From assembly GCF_000368785.1 (NCBI RefSeq), contig NZ_KB849690.1:21748-85747 (forward strand): 64,000 nt of DNA, written 5' to 3'. Numbering within the stretch: the stretch's first letter is position 1; the number at the start of each line of letters is the position of its first letter. Of this stretch, positions 9,391 to 18,913 are shown piece after piece. Position numbers and translations under genes: made by a program. The notes below the pieces were generated by a model, which saw only the letters and a list, made by a program, of their open reading frames with translations, searched no databases and was not told where the DNA came from. The stretch comes from Acinetobacter towneri DSM 14962 = CIP 107472. Lineage in GTDB: Bacteria > Pseudomonadota > Gammaproteobacteria > Pseudomonadales > Moraxellaceae.

Positions 9391-10131
9391 TTAATTGGCC
9401 AAACGTCGATCTAGCACTTCATACATTGCCGCTAAACCTTGCTGCTCTGCAGAAGCGTTGTAGCCTAAATCTACACCGTTGGCTTTAGCACGCTCATCGG
9501 CTTGAGGGTTACTGAAGCCGTGTTTGGCATCTTCAAAAATAATCACTTCATGGTCAACTTGTGCCGCATGCATTTCTTCACGGAAACTTGCTACATCTTC
9601 TAAAGTCACCATGCTGTCCAGTTCACCATGCAACACCAAAATCTCGGCTTGTACCTGACCTTGTTGTGCAGGGGCTTTCGGGCTGAGGTTGGCGTGGAAG
9701 GTCACCACTGCTTTTAATGCTGCACCAGAACGAGCCAAATCCAGAACGACTTTGCCGCCATAACAGAAACCAATTGCAGCGAGTTTATCGCGATTTACTT
9801 CAGGTTGGGCAGCTAAAGTGTCCAAAGCTGCAGACGCACGAGTCACAATTGTGTCAGCATCTGCAAAAGTTTGCATCATCCATTCATTGGCTTGGGCTGC
9901 GGTGGTGGTGACTTTTTTATCGCCATACATATCAATCGCTAAGGCTGCAAAACCATGTTCAGCCAATTCACGCGCGCGTTGTTCGGTGTATTCGTTACGT
10001 CCCCACCATTCAGGTGCGACAATCACCCCCGCGACAGCTTGTGCTGTTTCTGGTGCAGCAAAATAACCGATCAGTTTGCTGCCATCTGCAGCCGTATATT
10101 CAATTTCGCGAGTTTTGATTGCTAAAGCCAT
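9391..10131 (-). CDS. Dienelactone hydrolase family protein
   Basis: An alpha/beta hydrolase of 246 residues with the DLH nucleophile motif GFCYGG (C123) and a likely Asp172 (HGELDS) and His204 (DAKHGF) completing the Cys-Asp-His triad. Classic members open dienelactone in chlorocatechol breakdown, but this branch is widespread and single here, with no catechol genes nearby. The substrate is therefore unknown. Confidence 0.9.
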   Translation of the reverse strand: MALAIKTREIEYTAADGSKLIGYFAAPETAQAVAGVIVAPEWWGRNEYTEQRARELAEHGFAALAIDMYGDKKVTTTAAQANEWMMQTFADADTIVTRASAALDTLAAQPEVNRDKLAAIGFCYGGKVVLDLARSGAALKAVVTFHANLSPKAPAQQGQVQAEILVLHGELDSMVTLEDVASFREEMHAAQVDHEVIIFEDAKHGFSNPQADERAKANGVDLGYNASAEQQGLAAMYEVLDRRLAN

Positions 10132-10278
10132 GCCTTATTCCTTATCGTTTTCAATGCCATGATTAAAGCATAATAATATGGCACGCATTTTTAAAAACAG
10201 GGTAAATACTGCCTATAAATGTGAGAAAATATTTTTAAAATAGCCAAATTGGCATTTGTTGCGTAAAAAGCGGACATA

Positions 10279-10306
10279 AAAAAAGAAGGAAAAATCCTTC
10301 TTTTTT
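10279..10306 (-). terminator. Terminator of the DUF1328 gene
   Basis: A 12-bp perfect stem (aaaaaagaagga and its complement) with a 4-A loop lies 32 nt past the stop. Confidence 0.85.
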
Positions 10307-10338
10307 ATCTGATTTTTAGGAATTTATAGACGAGGTCA

Positions 10339-10497
10339 CTAGATTTTTCCGCGAGAGAGGAAACCAACAATTGCCAAAATCACAGCAATCACCAATAAAA
10401 TAATGGCAAAGTCTTTGGATAAACCTGCGACACCACCAAAACCAAGTAAACTCGCGATTAACGCAATCACTGCGAAGATTATAGCCCAACGAAACAT
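10339..10497 (-). CDS. DUF1328 small membrane protein (UPF0391, YtjA-like)
   Basis: A 52-residue protein with two transmembrane helices ([19 protein letters not shown] and [19 protein letters not shown]). ATG 10497 follows GGAGAAC and is preferred to the upstream start at 10557. Members are common in proteobacteria, often stress-induced, with no assigned function. Confidence 0.88.
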   Translation of the reverse strand: MFRWAIIFAVIALIASLLGFGGVAGLSKDFAIILLVIAVILAIVGFLSRGKI

Positions 10498-10688
10498 AAT
10501 TGTTCTCCATGTGTTTTTATAGCTTCTGAATTTAGTATAGGGAGCTGAACGCAGCACACTGTTTTGTTTTTGTGTATTAAATGTTCAGTTGTTTGAGTTA
10601 AGTGTTTGATTCATTTAAAGACTAAACAAAAGCAACAAGTTGAAACAAGGCTGTTATAATGACGCAGTTTTGTTATTTTCTGTGCGCT

Positions 10689-11141
10689 ATGTCTGATCAA
10701 TTACGACCTGAATTTTGGAAAAACTATCCGCTGAATGCCTTAAATACTGCGGAATGGGAAGCCTTGTGCGATGGTTGCGGTTTATGCTGTTTGGTCAAAC
10801 TAGAAGATGAAGACACGCAAGAAGTGGCCTATACCAAAGTGGCGTGCAAGTTACTGGACTGTAACACAGCACGTTGTTCAGATTATGCCAATCGCTTTGA
10901 CTTTGTGCCCGATTGCATTCAACTTTCCCCCGAAAAACTAGAAAAAATTCACTGGTTGCCGCCAAGTTGTGCCTATCGTCGTTTAAAACAGGGCAAAAAT
11001 TTGCCATCTTGGCATTACTTAAATACGGGCTCACGCCAAAGTGTGATTAAAGCCAAAAAATCTGCGGCAGGGCGTTGTATTTCAGAACTGGATGTTGCAG
11101 AAGAAGATATAGAAGATTATGTGGTGCGTTGGGTGCGTTAA
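10689..11141 (+). CDS. YcgN-family cysteine cluster protein (UPF0260)
   Basis: A 150-residue protein with eight or more cysteines set in CDGCGLCCLVKL, KLLDCNTARCSDY, VPDCIQL and PSCAYRRL. The pattern is that of a zinc- or Fe-S-binding cluster protein, as in E. coli YcgN. ATG 10689 (MSDQLRPEFW) gives the family's usual N-terminus; an earlier ATG at 10659 adds ten residues. Role unknown. Confidence 0.88.
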   Translation: MSDQLRPEFWKNYPLNALNTAEWEALCDGCGLCCLVKLEDEDTQEVAYTKVACKLLDCNTARCSDYANRFDFVPDCIQLSPEKLEKIHWLPPSCAYRRLKQGKNLPSWHYLNTGSRQSVIKAKKSAAGRCISELDVAEEDIEDYVVRWVR

Positions 11142-11258
11142 TTCATACTGCAGAATAAACTTTGAATCGTGTTTTAGCGATAAATCGGTACGATTAGAAA
11201 TACTCCAAAGCTTGAGATCATAGTAGACTAGGTTGAAGTCAAGTATAGAAATAACAAG

Positions 11259-12527
11259 ATGTCAGAGAGTCATATTCCACTGCCTGAGCGTTTGCGTCCA
11301 CGCGATTTATCGCAAATTATTGGTCAAGATCATCTTTTAGGTGAGCAAGCGCCGTTACGCCAAATGATTGATCAGGGGCATTTGCCTTCAATTATTTTCT
11401 GGGGGCCACCAGGGGTGGGGAAAACCACCATCGCTTTGCTGTTGGCGCAGGCGGTAGATCGTCCTTTTATCAGCCTTTCTGCCTTGAATACTGGGGTCAA
11501 AGAGCTGCGTGAAATTATTGCCGAAGGCGGCGATTTGCTCACACCAGTGGTGTTTATTGATGAAATTCATCGCTTTAATAAGTCGCAGCAAGATGCCTTA
11601 TTAAATGCGGTGGAAAAGGGCAAAATCACCTTAATTGGTGCGACCACTGAAAATCCATCTTTTGAAGTCAATAGTGCGCTGCTTTCACGTTGTCAGGTCT
11701 ATACCTTAAAGGCTTTAGATGCCGATTCGATTCAGACTTTGCTTACTCAAGCCATTCAGCAAGATCAATTCTTAAAAGACCGTTATATTCAGATTGAAGA
11801 ATTTGATGCTCTGATTCAGTTTGCTGCAGGTGATGCACGCAAGGCTTTAAACCTACTGGACTTGGTGGCAAGCACCTTTGAACCCGAGGTGGAAAATATC
11901 ATCACCAACGCGATTGTGGTCAAGGTTGCGCAACAAAACATTGCCCGTTATGACAAGTCAGGCGAGCAACATTATGATTTGGTATCGGCTTTTATTAAGT
12001 CAATTCGTGGCAGTGACCCCGATGCTGCATTGTATTGGATGGCGCGCATGCTCAAAGGCGGTGAAGACCCGAGCTTTATTGCGCGTCGCATGTTGATTGC
12101 TGCTTCGGAAGATATTGGCAATTCAAATCCGAATGCCTTGTTATTGGCAGGCGAGTGTTTCCGCTCGGTACAAGTGCTGGGTATGCCCGAAGCGCGGATT
12201 ATTTTAGGACAATGTGCAGTATATTTGGCAACCAGTGCCAAAAGTAACAGTACTTATTTGGCAATTAATAAAGCCATGGATTTGGCTGAAAAAACCGCCA
12301 ACTTACCTGTGCCACTGCATTTGCGTAATGCACCGACCAAACTGATGAAAGAACAAGGCTATGGCGTAGATTATTTGTATCCGCACAATTACCCAGAGCA
12401 TTTTGTGCTACAGGACTATTTGCCGCCTGAACTGAAAGGCACAAAGTTGTATGAGTCGGCACGTAATAAACGTGAAGTGGAAGGTGAGCGTTTACAACAA
12501 CGTCGTTGGCAGCAGACTCAATCCTAA
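11259..12527 (+). CDS. rarA: Replication-associated recombination protein A (RarA/MgsA)
   Basis: An AAA+ ATPase related to clamp loaders that acts at stalled forks. The 422-residue product has Walker [10 protein letters not shown] (49-57), Walker [11 protein letters not shown], sensor region [19 protein letters not shown] and the C-terminal tetramerisation domain. Monocistronic, with its own terminator. Confidence 0.95.
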   Translation: MSESHIPLPERLRPRDLSQIIGQDHLLGEQAPLRQMIDQGHLPSIIFWGPPGVGKTTIALLLAQAVDRPFISLSALNTGVKELREIIAEGGDLLTPVVFIDEIHRFNKSQQDALLNAVEKGKITLIGATTENPSFEVNSALLSRCQVYTLKALDADSIQTLLTQAIQQDQFLKDRYIQIEEFDALIQFAAGDARKALNLLDLVASTFEPEVENIITNAIVVKVAQQNIARYDKSGEQHYDLVSAFIKSIRGSDPDAALYWMARMLKGGEDPSFIARRMLIAASEDIGNSNPNALLLAGECFRSVQVLGMPEARIILGQCAVYLATSAKSNSTYLAINKAMDLAEKTANLPVPLHLRNAPTKLMKEQGYGVDYLYPHNYPEHFVLQDYLPPELKGTKLYESARNKREVEGERLQQRRWQQTQS

Positions 12528-12576
12528 GCGATTTGGTATAGCTGAAAAGATATTTGTAAAAGTATTGGCATAAAAA

Positions 12577-12600
12577 AAGCTCAAGAATCAACTTGAGCTT
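12577..12600. terminator. Terminator between rarA and the cold-shock gene
   Basis: A 9-bp stem (AAGCTCAAG / CTTGAGCTT) is flanked by seven A on the left and six T on the right, so it serves both convergent genes. Confidence 0.9.
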
Positions 12601-12641
12601 TTTTAGATTTGTTTGCAGCCTTGAGTGCTGCATTCAAAGGT

Positions 12642-12854
12642 TTAAAGCGGTTTGATGTTTACAGCATTCGGGCCTTTTTGACCTTGCGCAATGCTGAATT
12701 CAACTTGCTGACCTTCGTGTAAAGTCTTGAAGCCTGAGTGTGCGATTTCGCTGAAATGCGCAAACACATCTGGACCAGATTCTGGTTGAATAAAACCAAA
12801 ACCTTTAGTTTCGTTAAACCACTTTACCGTGCCTTTCATTGTCGGATTTGACAT
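12642..12854 (-). CDS. CspA-family cold-shock protein
   Basis: A 70-residue single cold-shock domain with RNP1 (KGFGFI) and RNP2 (VFAHF), acting as an RNA chaperone. ATG 12854 is preceded by AGGATA. The roughly 300 nt upstream (12855-13156) carry no gene and probably hold the promoter and a long 5' leader, which in this family often controls temperature response. I saw no clear cold box. Confidence 0.93.
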   Translation of the reverse strand: MSNPTMKGTVKWFNETKGFGFIQPESGPDVFAHFSEIAHSGFKTLHEGQQVEFSIAQGQKGPNAVNIKPL

Positions 12855-13156
12855 AGGGAAATATCCTGCTGAATTTTAATATGTTGCAATCTAAAAAAGA
12901 TTTGGAATAACTGGGAAAAAGATGCGACTTAAAATCTGAACAAACGAAGGATTACAAAATAAAACTACGGACTTAGACGATTAAAACGAACTTCATATTT
13001 TTCTAGTATGACAACAAGCATACACGGAATTGCAGAATACACAATTTAAATTCAGATAAATTTAAAAATAGGCAGACAGACTGGGCATTGTGGATGGGGC
13101 GATTTTTTCAAAGATTTGGTTTGTAAACCCTGTTTGGTCTACAGCAAAATACAAAA
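12855..13156 (-). promoter_or_regulatory. Gene-free leader and promoter region of the cold-shock gene
   Basis: This stretch has no plausible ORF. It is AT-rich, adjoins a cold-shock gene start and probably contains its promoter and 5' untranslated leader. No specific motif was recognised. Confidence 0.4.
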
Positions 13157-13178
13157 AACCGAGCAATGTTGCTCGGTT
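13157..13178 (-). terminator. Terminator of the dapA-bamC-purC cluster
   Basis: The stem AACCGAGC / GCTCGGTT has six A on its left that read as a U-tract on the minus strand, 35 nt past the purC stop. Confidence 0.85.
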
Positions 13179-13213
13179 TTGGGAATTCAGCTTTTAAAAT
13201 TGAAAAGCTTGAA

Positions 13214-13933
13214 TTAGATATTGTCTAAGTCGATGCCTAAACGTGCAGCAACTTCTTCATAAGCTTCAACCACACCGCCTAAACCTTGACGGAAACGGTC
13301 TTTGTCGAGTTTCTTCTTGGTGTCTTTGTCCCATAAACGGCAACCGTCTGGAGAGAACTCATCACCCAACACAATACGGTCGTGGAATACACCAAACTCA
13401 AGTTTGAAGTCGACCAAAATCATGTTACCTGCATCAAACAATGCTTTTAATACATCGTTGACTTGGTAAGTTAATTCTTTCATTTTTGCCAATTGTTCAG
13501 CATTGGCCCAACCTAAAGCAATCGCTTGAGATTCGTTTACCATTGGGTCGCCAAGAGCGTCATCTTTAAAGAACAATTCAAATGTAGGTGGGGTCAGTTC
13601 TTTACCTTCTTCTACACCTAAACGACGGCAGAGTGAACCTGCAGCGTAGTTACGAATAACGCACTCTACAGGAATCATGTCTAACTTTTTCACCAATACT
13701 TCGTTTGGTGTAAGTAGTTTTTCAAAGTGAGTTTCGATACCCGCTTCAGCCAATTTTTCCATGATAAAGGCGTTAAAACGGTTGTTCACCTTACCTTTAC
13801 GATCTAGTTGTTCGATTTTTTCGCCATTGAACGCAGAGGCATCATCACGAAAGACTAAAATCAGGTGGTCTGCACTGTCTGTGGTATAAACAGATTTTGC
13901 TTTACCAGTATAGAGCAAGGTTTGTTTTAACAT
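13214..13933 (-). CDS. purC: Phosphoribosylaminoimidazole-succinocarboxamide synthase
   Basis: SAICAR synthetase of purine biosynthesis: ATP-dependent coupling of CAIR and aspartate. The 239-residue product carries [35 protein letters not shown] and LVDFKLEFG in family order. Last gene of dapA-bamC-purC, the same order as in E. coli. Confidence 0.96.
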   Translation of the reverse strand: MLKQTLLYTGKAKSVYTTDSADHLILVFRDDASAFNGEKIEQLDRKGKVNNRFNAFIMEKLAEAGIETHFEKLLTPNEVLVKKLDMIPVECVIRNYAAGSLCRRLGVEEGKELTPPTFELFFKDDALGDPMVNESQAIALGWANAEQLAKMKELTYQVNDVLKALFDAGNMILVDFKLEFGVFHDRIVLGDEFSPDGCRLWDKDTKKKLDKDRFRQGLGGVVEAYEEVAARLGIDLDNI

Positions 13934-13969
13934 GAGGGAACCTTTTTCAAAAAAAAATGCCTAGTACGG

Positions 13970-14572
13970 CTAGGCTGGCCAATTTTGGTAAATCTGGGCC
14001 AACAGATCTGCAGCTTTTTCTTGATCTGCAAAGCTGTTATCGGCATTGAATACAGCTAGGTTGTTGCTCGAACCGACAGAGGTCAATCTTAAGACATAAA
14101 TCTGTTGATCGACCTTAATGGTTGCCTCGTAACGGTTCTTACTTTGACCAACAATGCTGTAATTCAGACTGCTGAGGGTGGCAAGTGTGTATTGCCAAAT
14201 TGTAGCAGAATTTCCATCAATTTTGAGCAACGGATTTTGGTTTCCGTCAACTACGGGTTGAGGACGTCCAATTTGCGTACTGTCTTGAACTGTGTTGCTG
14301 CTGGCTTGCATGGCTTCAGGACGTGGCATCGCAAAACGGTTGCCACGTGCATTTTCAAGCTTAGGTGCATTTGCCGTTGCTAAAGGGTCAACGCTTGGTG
14401 CAGGATACAACGGTGTTGCAGGTCGAACCACAGAACCTTCTGGATATTGAAGTGGTGCTAAAGTAGCGGCGTCTTTATAGTCCAATGAACCATTATTGAT
14501 GGCAAGAGAACTACAACCAGCCAAACTCAATACTGAAAGTGCGGCGATAAAACCAAAACGTAATTGCATCAT
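13970..14572 (-). CDS. bamC: Outer-membrane lipoprotein, BamC/NlpB-like
   Basis: A 200-residue lipoprotein with lipobox SLAGC (Cys20) and a Pro-rich segment up to about residue 110. One C-terminal alpha/beta domain follows, of the kind seen in BamC (SATIWQYTLATLSSLNYSIV, IYVLRLTSVG). It is shorter than E. coli BamC, which has two such domains. The position between dapA and purC matches E. coli, and that supports a role as an accessory subunit of the beta-barrel assembly machine. The name rests on synteny plus weak resemblance. Confidence 0.75.
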   Translation of the reverse strand: MMQLRFGFIAALSVLSLAGCSSLAINNGSLDYKDAATLAPLQYPEGSVVRPATPLYPAPSVDPLATANAPKLENARGNRFAMPRPEAMQASSNTVQDSTQIGRPQPVVDGNQNPLLKIDGNSATIWQYTLATLSSLNYSIVGQSKNRYEATIKVDQQIYVLRLTSVGSSNNLAVFNADNSFADQEKAADLLAQIYQNWPA

Positions 14573-14583
14573 ACTAAGCTCTT

Positions 14584-15483
14584 TTATTGAATGACACCCG
14601 CAGCCTGAAGGGCTTCGCGTAACGGTGCACGATATTGTTCTGCAAGCGGAGTTAATGGCAGGCGAATTCCTGTACCAATTAATCCCATTTCATGAAGTGC
14701 CCATTTCACAGGAATTGGGTTCGATTCACAAAATAGAATATTGTGTAAATTTGCAATCGCACTGTTTTGTTGCTCTGCACCTACAGCATCACCTGCGATT
14801 GCAGCCGCGCAAACTTGGCTCATGGCTTTGGGTGCAACATTGGCAGTTACAGAAATATTGCCTTTTGCACCGTGCAGCATCAATTGATATGCCGTAGCGT
14901 CATCGCCTGAGTACACCACCATGTTTTTGCCTGTTAAGCCAGCCAATAATTGCTGACCGCGTGGCACATCGCCTGTTGCATCTTTTACGCCCACAATATT
15001 TGGGATGTCAGCAAGACGGATGACCGTTTCATTTGACATATCTACACCAGTACGACCCGGTACATTATATAAAATGATAGGTAAATCAACTGCTTCTGCA
15101 ATTGCTTTATAGTGCTGGTATAAACCTTCCTGAGTTGGCTTATTATAATAAGGCGTTACCAATAAGGCCGCATCTGCGCCCAATTGTTGTGCTTCTTTGG
15201 TCAGTTCGATGGCTTCATGCGTTGAGTTTGCACCAGTACCAGCAATGACAGGAATACGCTTATTTGCGACGCGAATAATTTCTGCGATCACTTTGGTGTG
15301 CTCTTCCATACTTAAGGTCGATGCTTCACCAGTTGTACCTACAGCAACAATACTGTTGGTACCTTGTTCTATGTGCCACTCAACGAGCTTCTCGAGACCT
15401 TTCCAATCTACGCTGCCATCTTCTAACATTGGGGTGACAATTGCGACAATTGAGCCTTGAATGGTCTGTGCTTGCTGAGTCAT
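14584..15483 (-). CDS. dapA: 4-hydroxy-tetrahydrodipicolinate synthase
   Basis: First enzyme of the lysine and diaminopimelate branch, condensing pyruvate with aspartate semialdehyde. The 299-residue TIM barrel has the Schiff-base Lys167 (VGVKDATGD), Tyr139 (LYNVPGRTG) and the GTTGEA substrate loop. First gene of the cluster with bamC and purC. Its leader carries a 9-bp inverted repeat (15506-15542) close upstream of the start. Confidence 0.96.
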   Translation of the reverse strand: MTQQAQTIQGSIVAIVTPMLEDGSVDWKGLEKLVEWHIEQGTNSIVAVGTTGEASTLSMEEHTKVIAEIIRVANKRIPVIAGTGANSTHEAIELTKEAQQLGADAALLVTPYYNKPTQEGLYQHYKAIAEAVDLPIILYNVPGRTGVDMSNETVIRLADIPNIVGVKDATGDVPRGQQLLAGLTGKNMVVYSGDDATAYQLMLHGAKGNISVTANVAPKAMSQVCAAAIAGDAVGAEQQNSAIANLHNILFCESNPIPVKWALHEMGLIGTGIRLPLTPLAEQYRAPLREALQAAGVIQ

Positions 15484-16183
15484 TTTTTAAAAAGATCCTA
15501 TTTTTCCATCCACAGAGGTGTAGAAAAGGTAGATGTGGATGGTTGCAGTATTTTGATTTGGGTCAAAATTCAATCAAATTGATTAAATAATGCTTAGCCA
15601 AATTATGACTGATTCAGTGTGTCAGAACAATATGCTTTCGTCAAAGCAAACAGAAACTTTGTGAAGTTCAGTAAAAAAATGAATTGAACAGGTATTTGTT
15701 TTCACGATAAAAAGCAAAAACGATCGCAGCAAAGCTGAAATGATTTTCTGCAGGTATTTAGATCATGCTACGTGAGCCATTTTTAATGCTGCAGGCTGAA
15801 ATTTGTCGCTGAAACCATGATTATTATAGAAAAAAACACTCAATTCAGAGTTTATAGCTCTTATATCTGAGTGTTTTAATCGGAATATATGGGGTTTTTG
15901 CCTTTCAGATTAATAGCTTTTAAGTCTACTCTGCTTCATGCAGGCTTCTTAAATAGTGAGAATTTTCTAGCGAAATAGTGGTATTTATTCAAAAAAATGA
16001 TGGGAACGCAGCTGAATTATTGTTTTTTTCGCTATGTTTTTTTGCCGCACAATTTATTTGTACTGTCTTCTGATCTTCAAAAAATCACTTTGGTCTAACA
16101 CTTATTGATAGCTATTGCTGCTGTTTAAAACTGCGCAAGATGCAGGCTTTCACATGGCTATCTAATTCTAGTAGAGGGACCCA
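15484..16183. other. 700-bp gene-free region between dapA and the MFS transporter
   Basis: No credible ORF on either strand. Near dapA a perfect 9-bp inverted repeat (CCATCCACA at 15506-15514, TGTGGATGG at 15534-15542) lies in the leader. Around 15833-15877 an imperfect inverted repeat (AAAACACTCA ... TGAGTGTTTT) could terminate a transcript. The rest is AT-rich and presumably holds the two divergent promoters. I see nothing else I can name. Confidence 0.5.
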
Positions 16184-17410
16184 ATGGATAGATCAACACA
16201 ACATACAGATCAACGGCATGCGGTGATTACCGTTGCGATCTGTTTTTTAATTGCAGTCATTGAAGGCCTAGATATTCAGGCAGCGGGTATTGCGGCTGCG
16301 GGTATTCGTGAACATTTTGGACTAGACAGCTCACAACTTGGGGTGTTTTTTAGTGCGGGTATTTTAGGTTTATTGCCTGGGGCATTGGTTGGTGGACGAT
16401 TTGCAGACCGTATTGGTCGTAAAAAAGTACTGATTTGGTCGACTGCGGTATTTGCCTTATTTACTTTGTGTACCGTTTGGGTCAATAGCTTTGAAAGTTT
16501 ATTGGCGGTACGTTTCTTGGCGGGTGCGGGCTTAGGTGCTGCTATGCCAATTTTGATTACCTTGGCTTCTGAAGCAGTTTCACCACAAAACCGTGGTCGT
16601 GCTGTGGGCTTAATGTATTGTGGTATGCCTGTGGGTGCAGCCATTTTATCTTTAGTGGCCAGTACAGATTTTGGTTCAAACTGGAAAAACATTTTCTATT
16701 TGGGCGGTTTGCTTCCGTTTATTGTGATTCCGTTGATGATGTGGTTATTGCCAGAATCACGTGAGTTTTTAAAAGCACAAGCAGCAGGCAATCATTTGGC
16801 CGCACAAAATGCTGCGCCTAAAGCATCTTTTAAAGATTTATTTAACTCACAAAACTTAATGCGTACCTTATTTATTTGGGTGAGCTACTTCTTTACCTTA
16901 ATGGTGGTTTACATCATGTTGAGCTGGTTGCCATCTTTATTTATGGAATTGGGTTTCTCACGTAAAGAAGGCAGTACAGCACAGTTCTACTTTATGGTGA
17001 GTGCAACTGTAGGTACCGTAATTTTAGGTATGCTGACCGACCGCTGGAAAAAAGCCTACGTTATTTTGTTGATGTACGGTGGCATTTTGGCAGGCTTATT
17101 TGCACTGAATGCAGCAGGTTCACTGACCCAAATGTATATGGCATCGGCCTTGGTGGGTGCATTCGTGATTGGCTGTCAGGGCGTGTTGTATGCTTTTGGT
17201 AGTATTGTTTACCCAACAGAAGTGCGTGGTACAGGGGTAGGTGTGGCTTCTGCCGTTGGCCGTGTAGGGGCAATGCTTGGTCCTGCAATTGCGGGTCAGT
17301 TATTGGCAGCAGGCTTTGGTGCGGCAGGGGTCGTATCAGCAGCCATTCCTTGTATCATTATTTCAGCAGTTTTCATGTTGTTATTGGTACGCCGTATTCA
17401 AACTGTTTAA
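16184..17410 (+). CDS. mhpT: MFS transporter, MhpT-like (aromatic acid:H+ symporter family)
   Basis: A 408-residue 12-helix permease similar to E. coli MhpT along its length. It has EGLDIQAAGIAAAGI in helix 1, the AAHS loop GGRFADRIGRKKVLIWS between helices 2 and 3, LMYCGMPVGAAI and a C-terminal GVASAVGRVGAMLGP. MhpT carries 3-(3-hydroxyphenyl)propionate. No phenylpropionate catabolic genes lie nearby, so the substrate here may be another aromatic or organic acid. Confidence 0.8.
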   Translation: MDRSTQHTDQRHAVITVAICFLIAVIEGLDIQAAGIAAAGIREHFGLDSSQLGVFFSAGILGLLPGALVGGRFADRIGRKKVLIWSTAVFALFTLCTVWVNSFESLLAVRFLAGAGLGAAMPILITLASEAVSPQNRGRAVGLMYCGMPVGAAILSLVASTDFGSNWKNIFYLGGLLPFIVIPLMMWLLPESREFLKAQAAGNHLAAQNAAPKASFKDLFNSQNLMRTLFIWVSYFFTLMVVYIMLSWLPSLFMELGFSRKEGSTAQFYFMVSATVGTVILGMLTDRWKKAYVILLMYGGILAGLFALNAAGSLTQMYMASALVGAFVIGCQGVLYAFGSIVYPTEVRGTGVGVASAVGRVGAMLGPAIAGQLLAAGFGAAGVVSAAIPCIIISAVFMLLLVRRIQTV

Positions 17411-17433
17411 ATGGATGAGAACAGTTTGAAGTC

Positions 17434-17460
17434 AAAATAGCCCGCAATGCGGGCTATTTT
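17434..17460 (+). terminator. Terminator of the mhpT-like gene
   Basis: A 12-bp stem (aaaatagcccgc and its complement) has a 3-nt loop and a T-run. Confidence 0.9.
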
Positions 17461-17603
17461 TTGTTTTGATTGAAAATTTTGAGTGAGCAAACCGCTTTGT
17501 TTAGTGTGACAAGTACTGTCGTACAGCTGCCTATTTGATCGGGGTACATCCACCACACAGCGTATAATAAAACGTAAAAAACAGTTAAAAAAATAAGAGT
17601 GTG

Positions 17604-18011
17604 ATGGACATGAAACAGAAAAAATTGATTGCTGAGTTTCAGGTCAGCCAACAGCAGTTTTCACTGTATTTGGTTGAATACGAATTTATTTTAGAACTTA
17701 AACGCAAGTTTCAGGCAACACGGACATCCCCAAAACAAAACGCATGGCTGGCGTTTGCAGATCAAGTCACTTATGAAGATGTCAATGCTGGGATTGATGC
17801 CTTTCAGGTTATGTCTTTGGCTAGACAACATTTGGTGAATTATTTGACTCGGCATCCACTGCCTTATTTTTATTTCCATGCGGCCACAGCACGTAAAGCC
17901 AAAGTCTATCCGCGCTTTGTGCGGCAGTTATTGTCACAACTACCTGCCTATCAATATTGTGTGGAACAGGGTTCTTTTTATTTTTATCAAAGTGATACAA
18001 CTCAGGTTTAA
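17604..18011 (+). CDS. Hypothetical protein, 135 residues
   Basis: Unrecognised. The product is basic, soluble, rich in Gln, Tyr and Phe, without signal or membrane segment. Possible starts are GTG 17601, ATG 17604 and ATG 17610, all within reach of the same weak AGAG site. It precedes pncA by 47 nt on the same strand and may be co-transcribed. A Gln-rich N-terminus and a Tyr/Phe-rich C-terminus are its only notable traits. Confidence 0.65.
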   Translation: MDMKQKKLIAEFQVSQQQFSLYLVEYEFILELKRKFQATRTSPKQNAWLAFADQVTYEDVNAGIDAFQVMSLARQHLVNYLTRHPLPYFYFHAATARKAKVYPRFVRQLLSQLPAYQYCVEQGSFYFYQSDTTQV

Positions 18012-18058
18012 ATTTCAGCTATGCTGATGGCAGTGTTTAGCTTTGAAAAGGAAACAGC

Positions 18059-18685
18059 ATGCAGCAGGTCAATAGCGCCCTGATTGTGGTGGATGTGCAA
18101 AACGGATTTTGTCCGGGTGGAAATTTGGCCGTTGCCGACGCCGATCAAATCATTCCCTGCATTAATGCGCTTGGGCGCGTGTTTCATAATATTGTGATTA
18201 CGCAAGACTGGCATCCTGCAACGCATGTATCCTTTGCGGCAAACCATGCGGGCAAGCAAGCTTATGAACAGATTCAGCTCAGCTATGGTGAGCAGGTACT
18301 TTGGCCTGTGCATTGTGTGCAAGGTACGTCCGATGCTGAACTACACCCAGACCTAGATTTACCAACAGCACAACTGATTATTCGCAAAGGTTTCCACCCT
18401 GAAATAGACAGTTATTCTGCCTTTATGGAAGCCGACCGCAAAACCACAACAGGATTAGCCGCGTATTTAAAGGCGCGTGAGATTGATACGGTTTATATTG
18501 TGGGCATTGCCACCGATTTTTGTGTGGCATGGACGGCAATGGATGCTTGCCAGTTAGACTTTCAGACTTATGTGATTGAAGATGCCACCAAAGCCATTGA
18601 TCTAAATGGTTCTTTGCAGCAGGCATGGCAAAAAATGCTGGCACATGGTGTGCAGCGGATTCAAAGTGCAGATATTTTAAATTAA
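18059..18685 (+). CDS. pncA: Nicotinamidase
   Basis: Hydrolyses nicotinamide to nicotinate in NAD salvage, feeding pncB further on. The 208-residue product has the catalytic triad Asp12 (VVDVQNGF), Lys109 (IRKGFHP) and Cys154 (GIATDFCV). Metal ligands Asp50, His52 and His56 sit in QDWHPATH. The start is supported by a GGAAACAGC spacing. Confidence 0.94.
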   Translation: MQQVNSALIVVDVQNGFCPGGNLAVADADQIIPCINALGRVFHNIVITQDWHPATHVSFAANHAGKQAYEQIQLSYGEQVLWPVHCVQGTSDAELHPDLDLPTAQLIIRKGFHPEIDSYSAFMEADRKTTTGLAAYLKAREIDTVYIVGIATDFCVAWTAMDACQLDFQTYVIEDATKAIDLNGSLQQAWQKMLAHGVQRIQSADILN

Positions 18686-18827
18686 TGTCAGATACATGGT
18701 CTAAGATAAAAGAAGTCACTAAAAGTGCTGTTTTGCTATAAAAATGTATTGAATGTAAGATAAAACAAACAAAATCAATTTTTTAGATTGACCTTGTACT
18801 GACGAAATGTTCTGCAATTGGTTGTGA

Positions 18828-18845
18828 GTGTAACATGATTGTCAT
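18828..18845 (+). promoter_or_regulatory. Pho-box-like sequence upstream of ppk1
   Basis: GTGTAAC-ATGA-TTGTCAT resembles two 7-mers of the PhoB site (CTGTCAT) separated by 4 nt: 4 of 7 in the first, 6 of 7 in the second. It lies 69 nt before the preferred ppk1 start. A single weak-plus-strong pair is only suggestive. Confidence 0.4.
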
Positions 18846-18913
18846 AATCTCTACCTACCATGCCTGCACTGAGGCGAAATAAGCAGACTGTCCCAAAACA
18901 GCATAGAGAAGAT

